A stretch of DNA of 64,000 nucleotides from Elusimicrobiota bacterium (GCA_009778915.1 WRFH01000001.1:410551-474550); one strand, 5' to 3'. Shown: positions 8,725-19,305, numbered from the stretch's first letter. Program-made: numbers and translations. Notes: generated from the letters alone by a model not told the origin.

Positions 8725-10683
8725 TTATTCATACCGCAAAGCTTCTATCGGCGATAATTGTGATGCTTTTCTCGCCGGCAGGAAACCGAAAATCACGCCC
8801 ACCCCGGCCGAAAACCCGACGGAAAGCAAAATAGAAAATACCGTCACTGTTATCGTCCACCCCGTGACTTTAGACACGGCAAGCGACACTATGACGCCGA
8901 AAATTATACCCAAAATCCCGCCGGTAAGCGACAGACCGGACGCTTCTATTAAAAACTGCAAAAGCACCGAATTTTTTGTCGCGCCCACGGCTTTACGCAG
9001 GCCGATTTCCGCCGTGCGTTCGCTTACGCTTACAAGCATTATATTCATAATCCCTATCCCGCCGACAAGCAGCGATATGCACGCCACCACGCCCAGAAGT
9101 ATCGTCATTGTGCTTGTCGTGGTTTCAAGCATCGTGACAAGGTCCGCCATGTTGCGCGTCCTGAAAGAATCGACCTGCGACACCGGCAGCCTGTAACGCG
9201 AAAGCATTGTCAGAAGGGCAAATTTTTCCGCCTCAAGAATTTTATTGTTTTTGACTTTTATAGCCGCGGATGATATGTATATTCCGCCGGTCAGCCTTTT
9301 CAGCGCGGTGTTGACGGGCACTACTATGATATCGTCCGCGTCGCGGAAACCCGTCGCGCCTTTTACCGGCAGCACGCCGACGACAAGAAACCTTTTCCCC
9401 GCTATTCTGACGTATTGGCCTATCGGGTTTTCCTGGCCGAAAATATTGTTTACCACCGTCTGGCCGAGCACGCAGACTTTGGACATATTGTCATTTTCTT
9501 TGTTAGTAAAAAAGCGGCCGTAAACCGGAGTTGCGTTTTGCAATTCTTCATAAGCGGTGCTTGCGCCTGTTATGGTTGTCAATGTATTTTTACCGTTGTG
9601 CTCCGCCAGAAAACTGCCGGAAACCATAGGGTCAACTTTATCCACAAGGTCGGTGTTTGCTTTGAGGGCGTAGGCGTCTTCTATCGTCATTTTACGCGGC
9701 GTGTTGCTGCTTACGCCGTTGATTTGTATGAGGCCGGGCATTATATAAACCACGTCCGCGCCCAGACTTTTAATGCGCTGCGCCATAGAGTCCTGCGCGC
9801 CCCTGCCGATGGCGAGCATGGCTATTATCGAACCCACGCCTATGATTATGCCAAGCATGGTCAGGAAAGAGCGCGCTTTGTTTATCAGCACAAATTTAGC
9901 GGCGGATAAAAAATTTTCTTTTATTTCGGCCAGGCTCAGGCCGGCTTTGGTTTTTTTAATCTGCGGAATTTCTTTGTCCGCGGCGGCAAGCGGCGTTTTT
10001 CTTACGTCGGAGATAATCTGTCCGTCTTTTATCATTATATTTCTGGCGGCCCATTCCGCGACGGCGGGTTCATGCGTTACCAAAATTATGCTTATGCCTT
10101 TTTTGTTCAAATCTTTTAAGATTTGCATAATTTCCTGCGCCTGGGAGGAGGACAGGTTGCCGGTAGGCTCGTCGGCAAAAATTATTTTAGGACTATTTAC
10201 CAAAGCCCTCGCGATGGCCACGCGCTGCTGCTGCCCGCCGGAAAGCTGGTTCGGATGATGGTTTAAACGCTCCGCAAGGCCGACGCTGCCCAGCAGTTCT
10301 TTTGCTTTGTCCGCTCTGTCAGAGCCGTTGGAATAGATTAACGGAAGCATTACGTTTTCCAGCGACGTGAGACGCGCCAGCAGGTTGTACTGCTGGAAGA
10401 CAAAGCCTATCATCTTGGAGCGGAGGAATGCCGTCTGCTCATCGTTAAAACTTAAAATGTCCTGCCCGTATATATGATACTCTCCGCCGGAGGGACGGTC
10501 AAACAGCCCCAGAATGTGCATAAGCGTGCTTTTGCCCGAACCCGACGGGCCCATTACCGCGACAAAATCGCCTTCTTCCACCGTCAGAGTTATGCCTTTT
10601 AAAATTTCAAGCGTCGCGCCGCCCAAATCATAGGATTTGGTAATATTTTTAATTTCTATTAAAGGCGGCTTTTTTGCTTCCAT
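8725..10683 (-). CDS. macB: MacB-type ABC transporter, fused ATPase-permease
   Basis: Walker A GPSGSGKST, signature LSGGQQQR, Walker B IIFADEPTG, then MacB/FtsX permease with GIGIMNIMLVSVSERTAEIGLRKAVGA. Confidence 0.95.
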   Translation of the reverse strand: MEAKKPPLIEIKNITKSYDLGGATLEILKGITLTVEEGDFVAVMGPSGSGKSTLMHILGLFDRPSGGEYHIYGQDILSFNDEQTAFLRSKMIGFVFQQYNLLARLTSLENVMLPLIYSNGSDRADKAKELLGSVGLAERLNHHPNQLSGGQQQRVAIARALVNSPKIIFADEPTGNLSSSQAQEIMQILKDLNKKGISIILVTHEPAVAEWAARNIMIKDGQIISDVRKTPLAAADKEIPQIKKTKAGLSLAEIKENFLSAAKFVLINKARSFLTMLGIIIGVGSIIAMLAIGRGAQDSMAQRIKSLGADVVYIMPGLIQINGVSSNTPRKMTIEDAYALKANTDLVDKVDPMVSGSFLAEHNGKNTLTTITGASTAYEELQNATPVYGRFFTNKENDNMSKVCVLGQTVVNNIFGQENPIGQYVRIAGKRFLVVGVLPVKGATGFRDADDIIVVPVNTALKRLTGGIYISSAAIKVKNNKILEAEKFALLTMLSRYRLPVSQVDSFRTRNMADLVTMLETTTSTMTILLGVVACISLLVGGIGIMNIMLVSVSERTAEIGLRKAVGATKNSVLLQFLIEASGLSLTGGILGIIFGVIVSLAVSKVTGWTITVTVFSILLSVGFSAGVGVIFGFLPARKASQLSPIEALRYE

Positions 10684-10684
10684 A

Positions 10685-11662
10685 TTATTTACCGCTGTTG
10701 ATAATGTCGGTGTTGGACATATTTTTTCTGTTCATCTGCAGCATGAAACTTTTTGAATTATTCGGCTGCGCGGGCGCGTAATTTTCCGCTTTGACAAGTA
10801 TTTCGTCGCCTTCGTTAAGGCCGGACAGGATTTGTATTTTATCTCCGTCCTGCACGCCGGTTTTTACCGTTTTTCTTATCTGCTTTTTATTGCTGCCGGC
10901 CAGCACGTAAGCGTTGCCGTCTTCGTCCTCTCCGACGGCGAGGTAAGGAACTATTATCGCGTTGTCAAAAGTATTGACGGTAACATCTATATTCGCGCTC
11001 ATCATTGATTTATAAAACGAAGGCAAATTGTCCATTTTTATTTTTACGTTATATGTTATGACGTTATTTGTGTTTATGCCTTCTTCCAGAATCTGGAAAA
11101 CTTTTCCGTCTGAGTAAACGTCCTGGTAAGCGTCAAGCTGCACCGCCGCTTTTTGTCCGGTTTTTATTTTGCCGATATCAGCTTCGTCGACGTTGGCCAC
11201 GACTATCAGTTGGTCTGACAAAGCGTAAACGACGTCCGTCGCGGCCACGGTCTGGCCTTCCACGACGGCTTTTAAAATTATAATTCCGTCCATGGGGGAG
11301 ATTACCGGCGTCGGCTTATAAGTATTTTCCCAGGCTTTAATATCTTCTTTGCTTGCACGCGCGGCGTCAAGTATCGCGGCTCTGTCAGTGGAACTTAGGT
11401 AGGCCAGTATCTGTCCTTTTTTTACGGCGGCGCCTTCGTCAACCAAAAGCGTTTCTATGCGGCCCGCCGTCGTGGGTTTTATTTCCACGCGGTCTAACGC
11501 GGCCACTTCGCCGGTAGTGTCCACAATTTCATGTATCGTGCCTTTTTGCGCTTTTACGACGGCGTAAGAAACGGCGGGCGGCTGTTCGGCGCGTTTGTAA
11601 AAATAAAAAGCGGCGGCCATGCAAATTAAAACGGCGCAAAAAATTATTATTTTTTTATTCAT
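10685..11662 (-). CDS. macA: MacA/HlyD-family periplasmic adaptor
   Basis: N-terminal TM, barrel-sandwich hybrid motifs (RIETLLVDEGAAVKKGQILAYL; SPMDGIIILKAVVEGQTV); adjacent to macB. Confidence 0.9.
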   Translation of the reverse strand: MNKKIIIFCAVLICMAAAFYFYKRAEQPPAVSYAVVKAQKGTIHEIVDTTGEVAALDRVEIKPTTAGRIETLLVDEGAAVKKGQILAYLSSTDRAAILDAARASKEDIKAWENTYKPTPVISPMDGIIILKAVVEGQTVAATDVVYALSDQLIVVANVDEADIGKIKTGQKAAVQLDAYQDVYSDGKVFQILEEGINTNNVITYNVKIKMDNLPSFYKSMMSANIDVTVNTFDNAIIVPYLAVGEDEDGNAYVLAGSNKKQIRKTVKTGVQDGDKIQILSGLNEGDEILVKAENYAPAQPNNSKSFMLQMNRKNMSNTDIINSGK

Positions 11663-12962
11663 TTATTTTCTCCAAACCCGTTCCCAAAATATTATCCAGC
11701 GAGGCGGAATCAAGATTTGCCGTGTATAAAGAAGTAAGATACGCGCTTTTGTAATTTACCAAATCCTGTTCGACGCTCTGCCAAATCTGAAAGTCCATCA
11801 TGCCGGCCAGATACTGGATATTGGCTTCTTTGTCCATCTGCTCGGCCGACGCTAAAAGAAGTTTGTTTGAGTCTATGGTATCAATATCAGTTTCCAGCGC
11901 GGCGGACGCGGCCTGCAGCTGCGCTCTCGTCGTAAAATACTGCTGTTTAAGCGCTTCTTCGCTTTGCTCCAGCGCGGTTTTTGCTATGTCTATATTTTCT
12001 TTTGCCGCTGTTATGCCGCCTGAGAAAATGGGATAACTGAGCATGACGGAAACGGTCCAGATAGTTGAGGCGTTTCTCAAATCCGGTTTGTCATCCTGCA
12101 GGCCCCAGGTGCCGCCTGCAGCCAGCACAGGCAAAATCCCTGCCTTGGAAGAGGATAATTGCAGCCGCGCTATTTGCAAAGCGTTTTTACTTATTATTAT
12201 CTGAGGAGTGTTTTCCGCGGCGGAATTTATATCTACGGGTTTTGACGCGGCGGGCGCAAGGGTGTCTTTCAACGTAAAAGTATTTCCGATATCAACCCCC
12301 AGAACGGCAACCAGATTTTTGCGCGCGACGACCAAATTGCGCTGCGCGGCTTTTATGCCGTTGTTCGCGGCAACAGCCAGAGCGGAGGCGCGCATGTTAT
12401 TGCCTATGCTTTCGTTGCCGCCTTCGTACTGGAGGCGTATCATGTCTGCGCTTTTTTTGCGGATTTCATAAATATTTTTGTAAAGTTCCACGCTTTGCTG
12501 CGCGTAAAGCATGGCGAGGTATGCCTGCTTTAAACCGTACAGCACGGCGGCGGAAGTCTGTTGCAGCTGCGCGGCGGCCTGATTCGTATTTTCTTTTTGG
12601 ATTCTTATGTTTGACAGCGCTTCCCAGTTAAAAATATTTTGGTTCGCGCTGGCGGTGAGCGACCAGTAATTCTGCTGGTTTAAAATATCGTAATTAGATT
12701 TTTGGAAACCGTACTGAATATTCGCGGAAGGAGTGTACTGGTTTACGGCGAGGTTATAATTTAATCTTGCCGTCTCAAGATTTTTTTGGGCGATTATGTA
12801 CTGCGGATTATTTTTTATCGTAAGTTCAAGGCAGTCCCGCCACGTTAAGATGTCAGAAAAAAATATTCCCCGCGGATTGTCTTCTGCGTAAAGCGTGCGC
12901 GAGACGCAAAAAAGGACGGCAGCGGCTAATAGAAAAATACTATGCTGTTTTACCCCTTTCAT
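11655..12962 (-). CDS. TolC-family outer membrane efflux protein
   Basis: OEP-family repeats (TWRDCLELTIKNNPQYIIAQKNLETARLNY...); overlaps the macA start; start placed at the Met before the signal peptide. Confidence 0.85.
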   Translation of the reverse strand: MKGVKQHSIFLLAAAVLFCVSRTLYAEDNPRGIFFSDILTWRDCLELTIKNNPQYIIAQKNLETARLNYNLAVNQYTPSANIQYGFQKSNYDILNQQNYWSLTASANQNIFNWEALSNIRIQKENTNQAAAQLQQTSAAVLYGLKQAYLAMLYAQQSVELYKNIYEIRKKSADMIRLQYEGGNESIGNNMRASALAVAANNGIKAAQRNLVVARKNLVAVLGVDIGNTFTLKDTLAPAASKPVDINSAAENTPQIIISKNALQIARLQLSSSKAGILPVLAAGGTWGLQDDKPDLRNASTIWTVSVMLSYPIFSGGITAAKENIDIAKTALEQSEEALKQQYFTTRAQLQAASAALETDIDTIDSNKLLLASAEQMDKEANIQYLAGMMDFQIWQSVEQDLVNYKSAYLTSLYTANLDSASLDNILGTGLEKINE

Positions 12963-13036
12963 ATTACATCTTCCCCCGGACATATTTTAACAAAAATAAA
13001 TAAAATATGCCCGGGGTATTTTACGCGCTTTAAATT

Positions 13037-15727
13037 TTAGAAGGTAAACCTTATGCCGATATTACCGGATAACGCTTCATATACGGAGCCTTTACCGTAA
13101 GATACGTCGCCGTACAGATAAGCGTTGCATGACAGGAGGACATTGAGGCCCGCCGACGCTTCAACGCCGAAACCGCTTACGTCGGACTTCATATCCGCGC
13201 CGGCAAAATTTATATCGGTTTTGCCGAGCCATTCGTTATAAACGCCAAGTTCTATGAAAGGCCGGTAGCGTGACGCTTCGTTAGGGATATATGTGGTCTG
13301 CAGGCGCAGAGCAGTTGACAGACTTTGCGTGTTGCCGTAACGGACGTCGTCACTCATATTGGTGGAGTGCTGTTCGGAGCCGGCGGTTGCAAAGCGGATT
13401 TCCGCTTTCGGTTCAAGCACGAATGACGAGACGGCAATTAACCTGCCCGCCTCCAGACTGCCGGCGACGAAATTTCTGTCCGCGTCATAGGCTATCACTT
13501 CTCCGGCGGCGGAGATATTTTGCATTGTCATTTTTGCCTGGAAGTAGCGGGCCGTTAAATCCGCGAACCAGCCGTTTTCGTGCAGCCACACGGCGTAAAG
13601 ACCGGCGTTGGGCACTTCGCCGCTTCCCGTGCCGTCAAACATATTGGTCTGTTTTATTCTGATATTACTTGTGGAAATGTACCCGCCCATCAGACCGAGA
13701 TACAACAGAGAGGTATCACCGGAAACGGCTTTAACGTCAAAACCGGCTTCCGCGCCGAAGAGCGTCATATCCGCCGAAATTTTTTCGTCGACGTTCAGCC
13801 TCTGTCCGTAGCCGCGCGCCCAGAAACCGACGGGAGAACAGCCGTCGTCTATTAACAAATTGCCCATGCGTCTGCGCAGTTCGTCCATGCCGGCTTTAAC
13901 CAAAGTCAGGTGCAGCGCGGGCATGTTGGCGACCGTATTAGCCGTGTTCGTCAGCTCGCCGGTGGATTTTAGATACCAGTTGTTGTCAGACGCGTGGTTG
14001 AGAGCGTACTCATACGCGCCGGTATCCACCACGCCGCCGTTGAGCGCGAATGTTGCCGTTTTAGACGCGGCGTTCGTAACATCGACAACGAGTATTCCGT
14101 TTGAACTGTCAGGCGTCGGCGCGCCGTTGCTCCCTTTTGACGTGACGAATATTGTGGTATTGCCCGTTGCGTCGCCGCCGTCTACTACCAGTTTGTCCGT
14201 ATTTGTTCCGTTGCCGTCAAAATAAGTGTTCAGGTATAACTGCGCGCCGCTTGCCGTCCATGTGCCGGCGGTAAGCGTGTTGTAGGCGCTTCCTCTTAAA
14301 TCAACCGCGCCGTTTGTGACGTTTAAAACATTTGCCGTGTTTGACGTGTAAAAATGCAGCGTTGAATTTGAAATATTATTTACGCCGCTGAAAAACTCTC
14401 CGTACACGCTTGTAGTTCCCGCCGTCTGGTCAAACGTACCCAGGAAACCTTTATTCTGCGCGGCCGCCCCCAATATCATTTCGCCGGAAGAAGTTTTTTC
14501 TATCTGAGCCACGTCGTCGTTACTTGCTATGCCGCCCTGAAACTCAATTGTACCGCCTGTTCCGGCTATTGTGAGGACGGGGGGAACCGCGTCGGAGTAA
14601 CTTGTGTCGCTTAACAGGTAAATGTCGTTTGCGCCGGTGGAGTCCGTATTATTTTTAAACACGGTCGCTTTGCCGGCGGCTGTGTTCAAAGTTACGTTTC
14701 CGTCTAAATTAAATATCGCGCCGCCCACTCTGGCCGCGGAATTGCCGTCGAACAGCGCGCCCGCGCCGATGGTGAACGTGCTGAATTCATTGCCTATCGC
14801 GCCGGCCTCCTGACCCGCGCCAGTGGATGAGTTATTTATAAATTGCGCGTTTTCGCCTATGGTAAATGTTGCGCCGCCCACATTGGCTATGGCTCCGGCG
14901 TACTGCGCGGTGTTGTTTTGGAATACGGCGTTATCGCCTATCGTAGCCTCCGACTGGACATAGACGTTCATAATGGCGCCGGCCATTCCCGCGCTGTTGC
15001 CTTGGAAATTGGCGCTGTTGCCGATTGTCAAAATCGAGCCTTCGTTGGAAATCGCGCCGCCGTAATCGTTGAGCGCGGTGTTATTGATAAACTGCACGCG
15101 GTCGCCGATTCTGGTAAAAGCGTTGCCGGTGCCCGCGCTGTCGTTCATTGATATGGCTCCGCCGTCATACTGTGTCGCGGTGTTGCCGTTGAAAACCACG
15201 TCGTTTCCGAAAATCAGCTGATAATTGCTGTAAACCGCTCCGGCAAAATACGAGTTGTTATTGAGAAACTTCGTGCCGTCGGCAAAGGTCGTCGTCATCT
15301 GGTTATAAATCGCTCCGCCGCCCAAGGTGTCCGTAGAGCCGTTATTTTGGAAAATAACGCCCGGGCCTATTTCCGCCGTCGAAGTGAACAGCTTGTTATC
15401 GCTGGCCAGTAAAGCCCTGTTAAAATTTTCAAGAGTTACATTGCTTATATAAAAAGCCGTATTGCCGTGAAAGTCAGTCTGAAATCCTTTGTATGCCGAC
15501 GAACCCGCGGAAAGCGTGTATCCGCCGCCGTCAATGGTTTTACTTCCGCTGGCGGTAGGCATACCGCCTGTGGTGGTAATATTATCGGTTAATGTAATGG
15601 AAGATTCCGCGCCGTTTCCTATAAGGCCGTACAGCGTGGCCCAGTCCGGCGCAGCCGTAGCGGAACATTTTGCCGCGGAAACAAATAAGAAAAACAACGA
15701 TATAAAACTGACGTAAAGTGGCTTCAT
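13037..15727 (-). CDS. Pmp-like autotransporter (GGAI/FxxN repeats plus C-terminal beta-barrel)
   Basis: Signal peptide; repeated FxxN (FLNN, FNGN, FINN, FQGN, FQNN) and GGAI motifs; autotransporter barrel ending GIRFTF. Confidence 0.85.
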   Translation of the reverse strand: MKPLYVSFISLFFLFVSAAKCSATAAPDWATLYGLIGNGAESSITLTDNITTTGGMPTASGSKTIDGGGYTLSAGSSAYKGFQTDFHGNTAFYISNVTLENFNRALLASDNKLFTSTAEIGPGVIFQNNGSTDTLGGGAIYNQMTTTFADGTKFLNNNSYFAGAVYSNYQLIFGNDVVFNGNTATQYDGGAISMNDSAGTGNAFTRIGDRVQFINNTALNDYGGAISNEGSILTIGNSANFQGNSAGMAGAIMNVYVQSEATIGDNAVFQNNTAQYAGAIANVGGATFTIGENAQFINNSSTGAGQEAGAIGNEFSTFTIGAGALFDGNSAARVGGAIFNLDGNVTLNTAAGKATVFKNNTDSTGANDIYLLSDTSYSDAVPPVLTIAGTGGTIEFQGGIASNDDVAQIEKTSSGEMILGAAAQNKGFLGTFDQTAGTTSVYGEFFSGVNNISNSTLHFYTSNTANVLNVTNGAVDLRGSAYNTLTAGTWTASGAQLYLNTYFDGNGTNTDKLVVDGGDATGNTTIFVTSKGSNGAPTPDSSNGILVVDVTNAASKTATFALNGGVVDTGAYEYALNHASDNNWYLKSTGELTNTANTVANMPALHLTLVKAGMDELRRRMGNLLIDDGCSPVGFWARGYGQRLNVDEKISADMTLFGAEAGFDVKAVSGDTSLLYLGLMGGYISTSNIRIKQTNMFDGTGSGEVPNAGLYAVWLHENGWFADLTARYFQAKMTMQNISAAGEVIAYDADRNFVAGSLEAGRLIAVSSFVLEPKAEIRFATAGSEQHSTNMSDDVRYGNTQSLSTALRLQTTYIPNEASRYRPFIELGVYNEWLGKTDINFAGADMKSDVSGFGVEASAGLNVLLSCNAYLYGDVSYGKGSVYEALSGNIGIRFTF

Positions 15728-15826
15728 AATTATTCTCCGGTTTTTTAACTAGCAAAATATTTTAACAATTTGCCGGAGGATGATTAGTGGTATAAACAAC
15801 AAATATCAGACGACCAATTTAATTAA

Positions 15827-15854
15827 AAATCCTCATGCAAAAGCATGAGGATTT
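15827..15854. terminator. Terminator
   Basis: AAATCCTCATGC-AAAA-GCATGAGGATTT. Confidence 0.8.
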
Positions 15855-15887
15855 AATTTGTTGTAATTATAAGTTTTCTTCAAATTA

Positions 15888-18800
15888 CTAAGGCAAGCCG
15901 AATATTTCCACGCGGCGGTTTTTGGCGTAGGCCTCCGGGGTTGTACCCGTGTCCGCCGGGTTGGCCGCGCCGAAACCTTTATAGGCCAGCCGGCCCGGCG
16001 GCACTCCGGACATTATAAGCTGTTTATAGATTTCATAAGCGCGCAGTTTGGACAAGTTATTGTTGTACCACCCGGGGCCGTTGGCGTCGGTATATCCGCG
16101 TACTTCAAATTTAAAGCCGGAATTTTTTATTACATCCGCGGCGGCCTTGATATCCGTGCCGGCAAGCGGCGTTACTCCATAGTTATCGTTGCTAAAATAA
16201 ATTACTGGTATCTTAGGCGGAGTTTTCGCGGCGGACGTTGCCGGTACAACTTCAACGGGAGCCTGTACAACGGCAGGTTCGGTTTTTACAACTTGAGGCG
16301 GGGGAACCGCGGCAGTGTCAGGCTCCCGCTTGCGCGGCGCGGCGCAAACTGCCGGCGCGGGCTGGAGCGCGGGGGAATTTTTGTCCTGACGGTTATAGCG
16401 GCATTTTTCGCAATTTCTTCCGCCGAAACCTAGCCTTACGCCGAGGTTCGCCGCGAAAGCCTGATACGCCGCGCCCTTTTCAAAAGACACGTCGCCGAAC
16501 AAAGAAGAGCTGCCGCTCAGGCGCACGTTCGTGCCCAGCGCGGCCTCAAAACCCGCGCCGCCGACGTCCGACTTCATGCCTACGCCGGCAAAAGTTATAT
16601 CCGTCGTTCCCAGAAACTCATTATAAACGCCGAGCTCCGCGAAAGGCTGCCATGTGGAATTTGCCCCGTGCTTCAAATAAGCCGCCTGCAAACGCAGAGC
16701 GGCGGTCAGGCTCTGCGTGGAACCGTAATAAACGTTGTCCGCCATGTTCGTAGTGTGGCTTGCCGGCGCGCCGCGCGCGAATAAAACCTGCGCCTTTGGC
16801 GTCAGCACGAAAGAGGAAACGGGAATTGATTTCCCGCCTTCCAGCCCGGCGGACCATAAATCCCTGTCCGCGTCGTAATCAATAACTTGTCCGGCGGCGG
16901 AAATATTTCTCATGTTTGTCTGCGCCCAGAAATACTGCGCGGTTAAATCCGCAAAATAACCTTCTTCGTTAAACCATACGCCGTAAGCGCCCGCGCTGGG
17001 CGTCGTGCCGGTGCCGGAGCCGTCAATACCGTTGTTCTGCTTAACTCTGATATCGCCGGTATACATATAACCGGCCATTATGCCGGCGTACGCGCGGCTG
17101 CTGTCGCCGGTAAAAACGCGCGTGTCCACGCCCGCCTGCGCGCCGAAGAGAGTCATGTCCGCAGAAATTTTTTCGTCAACATTCAAACGCTTGCCGTAAA
17201 CGCGCGCCCAAACGTTGCTGGGGCGGCAGCCGGCGTCGTCCGTCCATAAATCTCCCATGCGCTCACGCAGTTCGCTCATGGCCGACTTGACAAGAGTCAG
17301 GTGCAGCGCCGGCATGTTGGCTATGGTGTTGCCGGTGTTTGTCGTTGTTCCGTCGGTTTTTAAATACCAGTTCAGGTCGGTCGCGTGGTTAAGTTTGTAT
17401 ACAAGCGCGCCGGTGTCAACCTGTCCGCCGGCCAGCGTGAAATTTTCCGTCTTAGCCGTCGCGTTTGTGACGTCCACCACTAAAATTCCGTCGGAGCCGT
17501 CCGGCGTGAGAACGTCGTTCGTGCCCGTCTGGGTTACGTAGAGCGTGGCGTTCCCGGACGACGGGCCGCCGTTGACGACCAGCTTGTCCGTGTTTGTCCC
17601 GTTGCCGTCTAAATAAGTATTGATGTACAGCTTGGCGTTTGTCGCGTTCCACGTGTTTACCGTCAGCGTGTCATACGTTCCCGCCCACGCGCCGGCGGGG
17701 CTGTTCCTCAAATCTATAGTTCCGCCGTTAACGTTCAGCACGTTCGCCGCGTTAGGCGTATAAAAATGCAGAACGGAATTATTAATATTATCCGTGCCCG
17801 TAAAAAAATTAGCGGCATAAACGGATGTTGTTCCCGCGCTTTGCGTAAACGTTCCGATATAATTATTGTTGACTGAGCCGGATTCCAATATCATTTCCCC
17901 GGACGAAGTTTTATTTATTAAAGGAATAAGGCCGCCGGCCGCGTTGCTTCTGAACCCGTCGTAAAAATCAACCGTGCCCGTGCCGGTTATATTTAGCGTA
18001 GGCGTGCCGTTGCCGCCGTAATATAAATAGATGTCGTTTTTGCCGCTGCTGTCCGTGTTGCCTTGGAATAAAGTTGTCAGCCCGGCGGCGGTATCAAGCG
18101 TCAGTGTGCCGTCCCAGTTGAAAGCCGCGCCGCCGGCCGTGGTCGCGGTGTTATTGAGAAATTGCGCGCCCGCGCCTATAAACGACGACGCCGGCAGGGC
18201 GGAGGTTGTGGTATACGTCATCAGCGCGCCGCCGTAACTGGCTTTGTTGTTCTGGAATAAAGTGGCTTTGCCGGCGGAATCGGTGCCGTAAACGGTCAAA
18301 AAGCCGTTCTCGTTATAAATCGCGCCGCCGTAATAGAGCGTAGCGGTGTTTGTGTCAAATGTCGCGCCGCCGCCGATTATGGTAACAGGCTGATGGTCAA
18401 CCGTGTTCGCCAGATGCTGGGCTATCGCGCCGCCGTGCCAGCCAGCGGTATTATTATAGAAATAAGAATCTTCGCCTATTTCCAGGTAAACGTCTTCATT
18501 TATAATCGCGCCGCCGACGGCGTAGGAGCCGGTGGCGGAGTTGTTGGTAAACGTCGCGCCGGTGCCGAAAATCGTCTGGGGATTGTCCCGGTTGCCGATG
18601 CCGATGCCTATCGCGCCGCCGCCGTAACCGTTTGAAACATTATTGTCAAAAAGGACATTGTCGCCGAAAATTATCGTGTCCTTATTATAAATCGCGCCGC
18701 CGAAGATGGAGCCGTTGTTGCGGAAAATCGTGCCGTCGGCCACCGTCACGTAAAATTCGTTCCACAGCACGCCGCCGCCGTCGTCGGTGCGTTTGTTGCC

Positions 18801-19250
18801 GTCAAAAATCATGCCCGGGCCGATGGTGAGCGTGCCGGAATAGACGGCGGGCTCCCCAGTGAAAAATTCGGCGTTCATCAGAAAAACGCCTCTGTTGAAG
18901 CCCGTGACGGTCATATTGCTGACGGACAGATTAATGTTATTTGCCACGCTGTGGTCGGCAATAGCGCCGGAAACGTACGGATAAAAAGCCGGGTTGGTAA
19001 CGCCGTTTCCGTTTAAAGTAAATCCTTTGCCGTTTATATCCGTGTCAACGCTTATATACGGCGCGTAATTTACCGGCGTAAGCGGAGCGTAATTAATATC
19101 ATTTAAAAATTCCGCGTTGTTATCTGCGGCGGCGTGGGTAAAATCATAAAAATCCTGCCAGCTGCCCAGCTGCGCAACTGTCTGCGCGCCGCCCCGCGCC
19201 GCGGCAAAAATGAATATAAATGTTATAAATAAAATAAGATATTTTTTCAT
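15888..19250 (-). CDS. Pmp-like autotransporter with additional C-terminal OmpA-like domain
   Basis: Start placed at MKKYLILF (19250). GGAI/FxxN repeats and barrel (…NLGVRLGF), then Pro-rich linker and OmpA-like domain FKFEVRGYTDANGPGWYNNNLSKLRAYEIYKQLIMSGVPPGRLAYKGFGAANPAD...NRRVEIF. Confidence 0.85.
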   Translation of the reverse strand: MKKYLILFITFIFIFAAARGGAQTVAQLGSWQDFYDFTHAAADNNAEFLNDINYAPLTPVNYAPYISVDTDINGKGFTLNGNGVTNPAFYPYVSGAIADHSVANNINLSVSNMTVTGFNRGVFLMNAEFFTGEPAVYSGTLTIGPGMIFDGNKRTDDGGGVLWNEFYVTVADGTIFRNNGSIFGGAIYNKDTIIFGDNVLFDNNVSNGYGGGAIGIGIGNRDNPQTIFGTGATFTNNSATGSYAVGGAIINEDVYLEIGEDSYFYNNTAGWHGGAIAQHLANTVDHQPVTIIGGGATFDTNTATLYYGGAIYNENGFLTVYGTDSAGKATLFQNNKASYGGALMTYTTTSALPASSFIGAGAQFLNNTATTAGGAAFNWDGTLTLDTAAGLTTLFQGNTDSSGKNDIYLYYGGNGTPTLNITGTGTVDFYDGFRSNAAGGLIPLINKTSSGEMILESGSVNNNYIGTFTQSAGTTSVYAANFFTGTDNINNSVLHFYTPNAANVLNVNGGTIDLRNSPAGAWAGTYDTLTVNTWNATNAKLYINTYLDGNGTNTDKLVVNGGPSSGNATLYVTQTGTNDVLTPDGSDGILVVDVTNATAKTENFTLAGGQVDTGALVYKLNHATDLNWYLKTDGTTTNTGNTIANMPALHLTLVKSAMSELRERMGDLWTDDAGCRPSNVWARVYGKRLNVDEKISADMTLFGAQAGVDTRVFTGDSSRAYAGIMAGYMYTGDIRVKQNNGIDGSGTGTTPSAGAYGVWFNEEGYFADLTAQYFWAQTNMRNISAAGQVIDYDADRDLWSAGLEGGKSIPVSSFVLTPKAQVLFARGAPASHTTNMADNVYYGSTQSLTAALRLQAAYLKHGANSTWQPFAELGVYNEFLGTTDITFAGVGMKSDVGGAGFEAALGTNVRLSGSSSLFGDVSFEKGAAYQAFAANLGVRLGFGGRNCEKCRYNRQDKNSPALQPAPAVCAAPRKREPDTAAVPPPQVVKTEPAVVQAPVEVVPATSAAKTPPKIPVIYFSNDNYGVTPLAGTDIKAAADVIKNSGFKFEVRGYTDANGPGWYNNNLSKLRAYEIYKQLIMSGVPPGRLAYKGFGAANPADTGTTPEAYAKNRRVEIFGLP

Positions 19251-19305
19251 GATAGTATCCCCAATATAAACTATTAAAAATTCTATCATTCGCGGGATAG
19301 CAAAA

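Noticed and set aside
9415-10258. Forward ORFs (9415-9909, 9773-10258) across macB
   Set aside because: Antisense to a clearly conserved ABC transporter; GC-rich shadow frames.
16238-16753. 171-aa forward ORF opposite the OmpA-containing autotransporter
   Set aside because: Arg/Pro-rich composition typical of a spurious antisense frame over GC-rich coding sequence.
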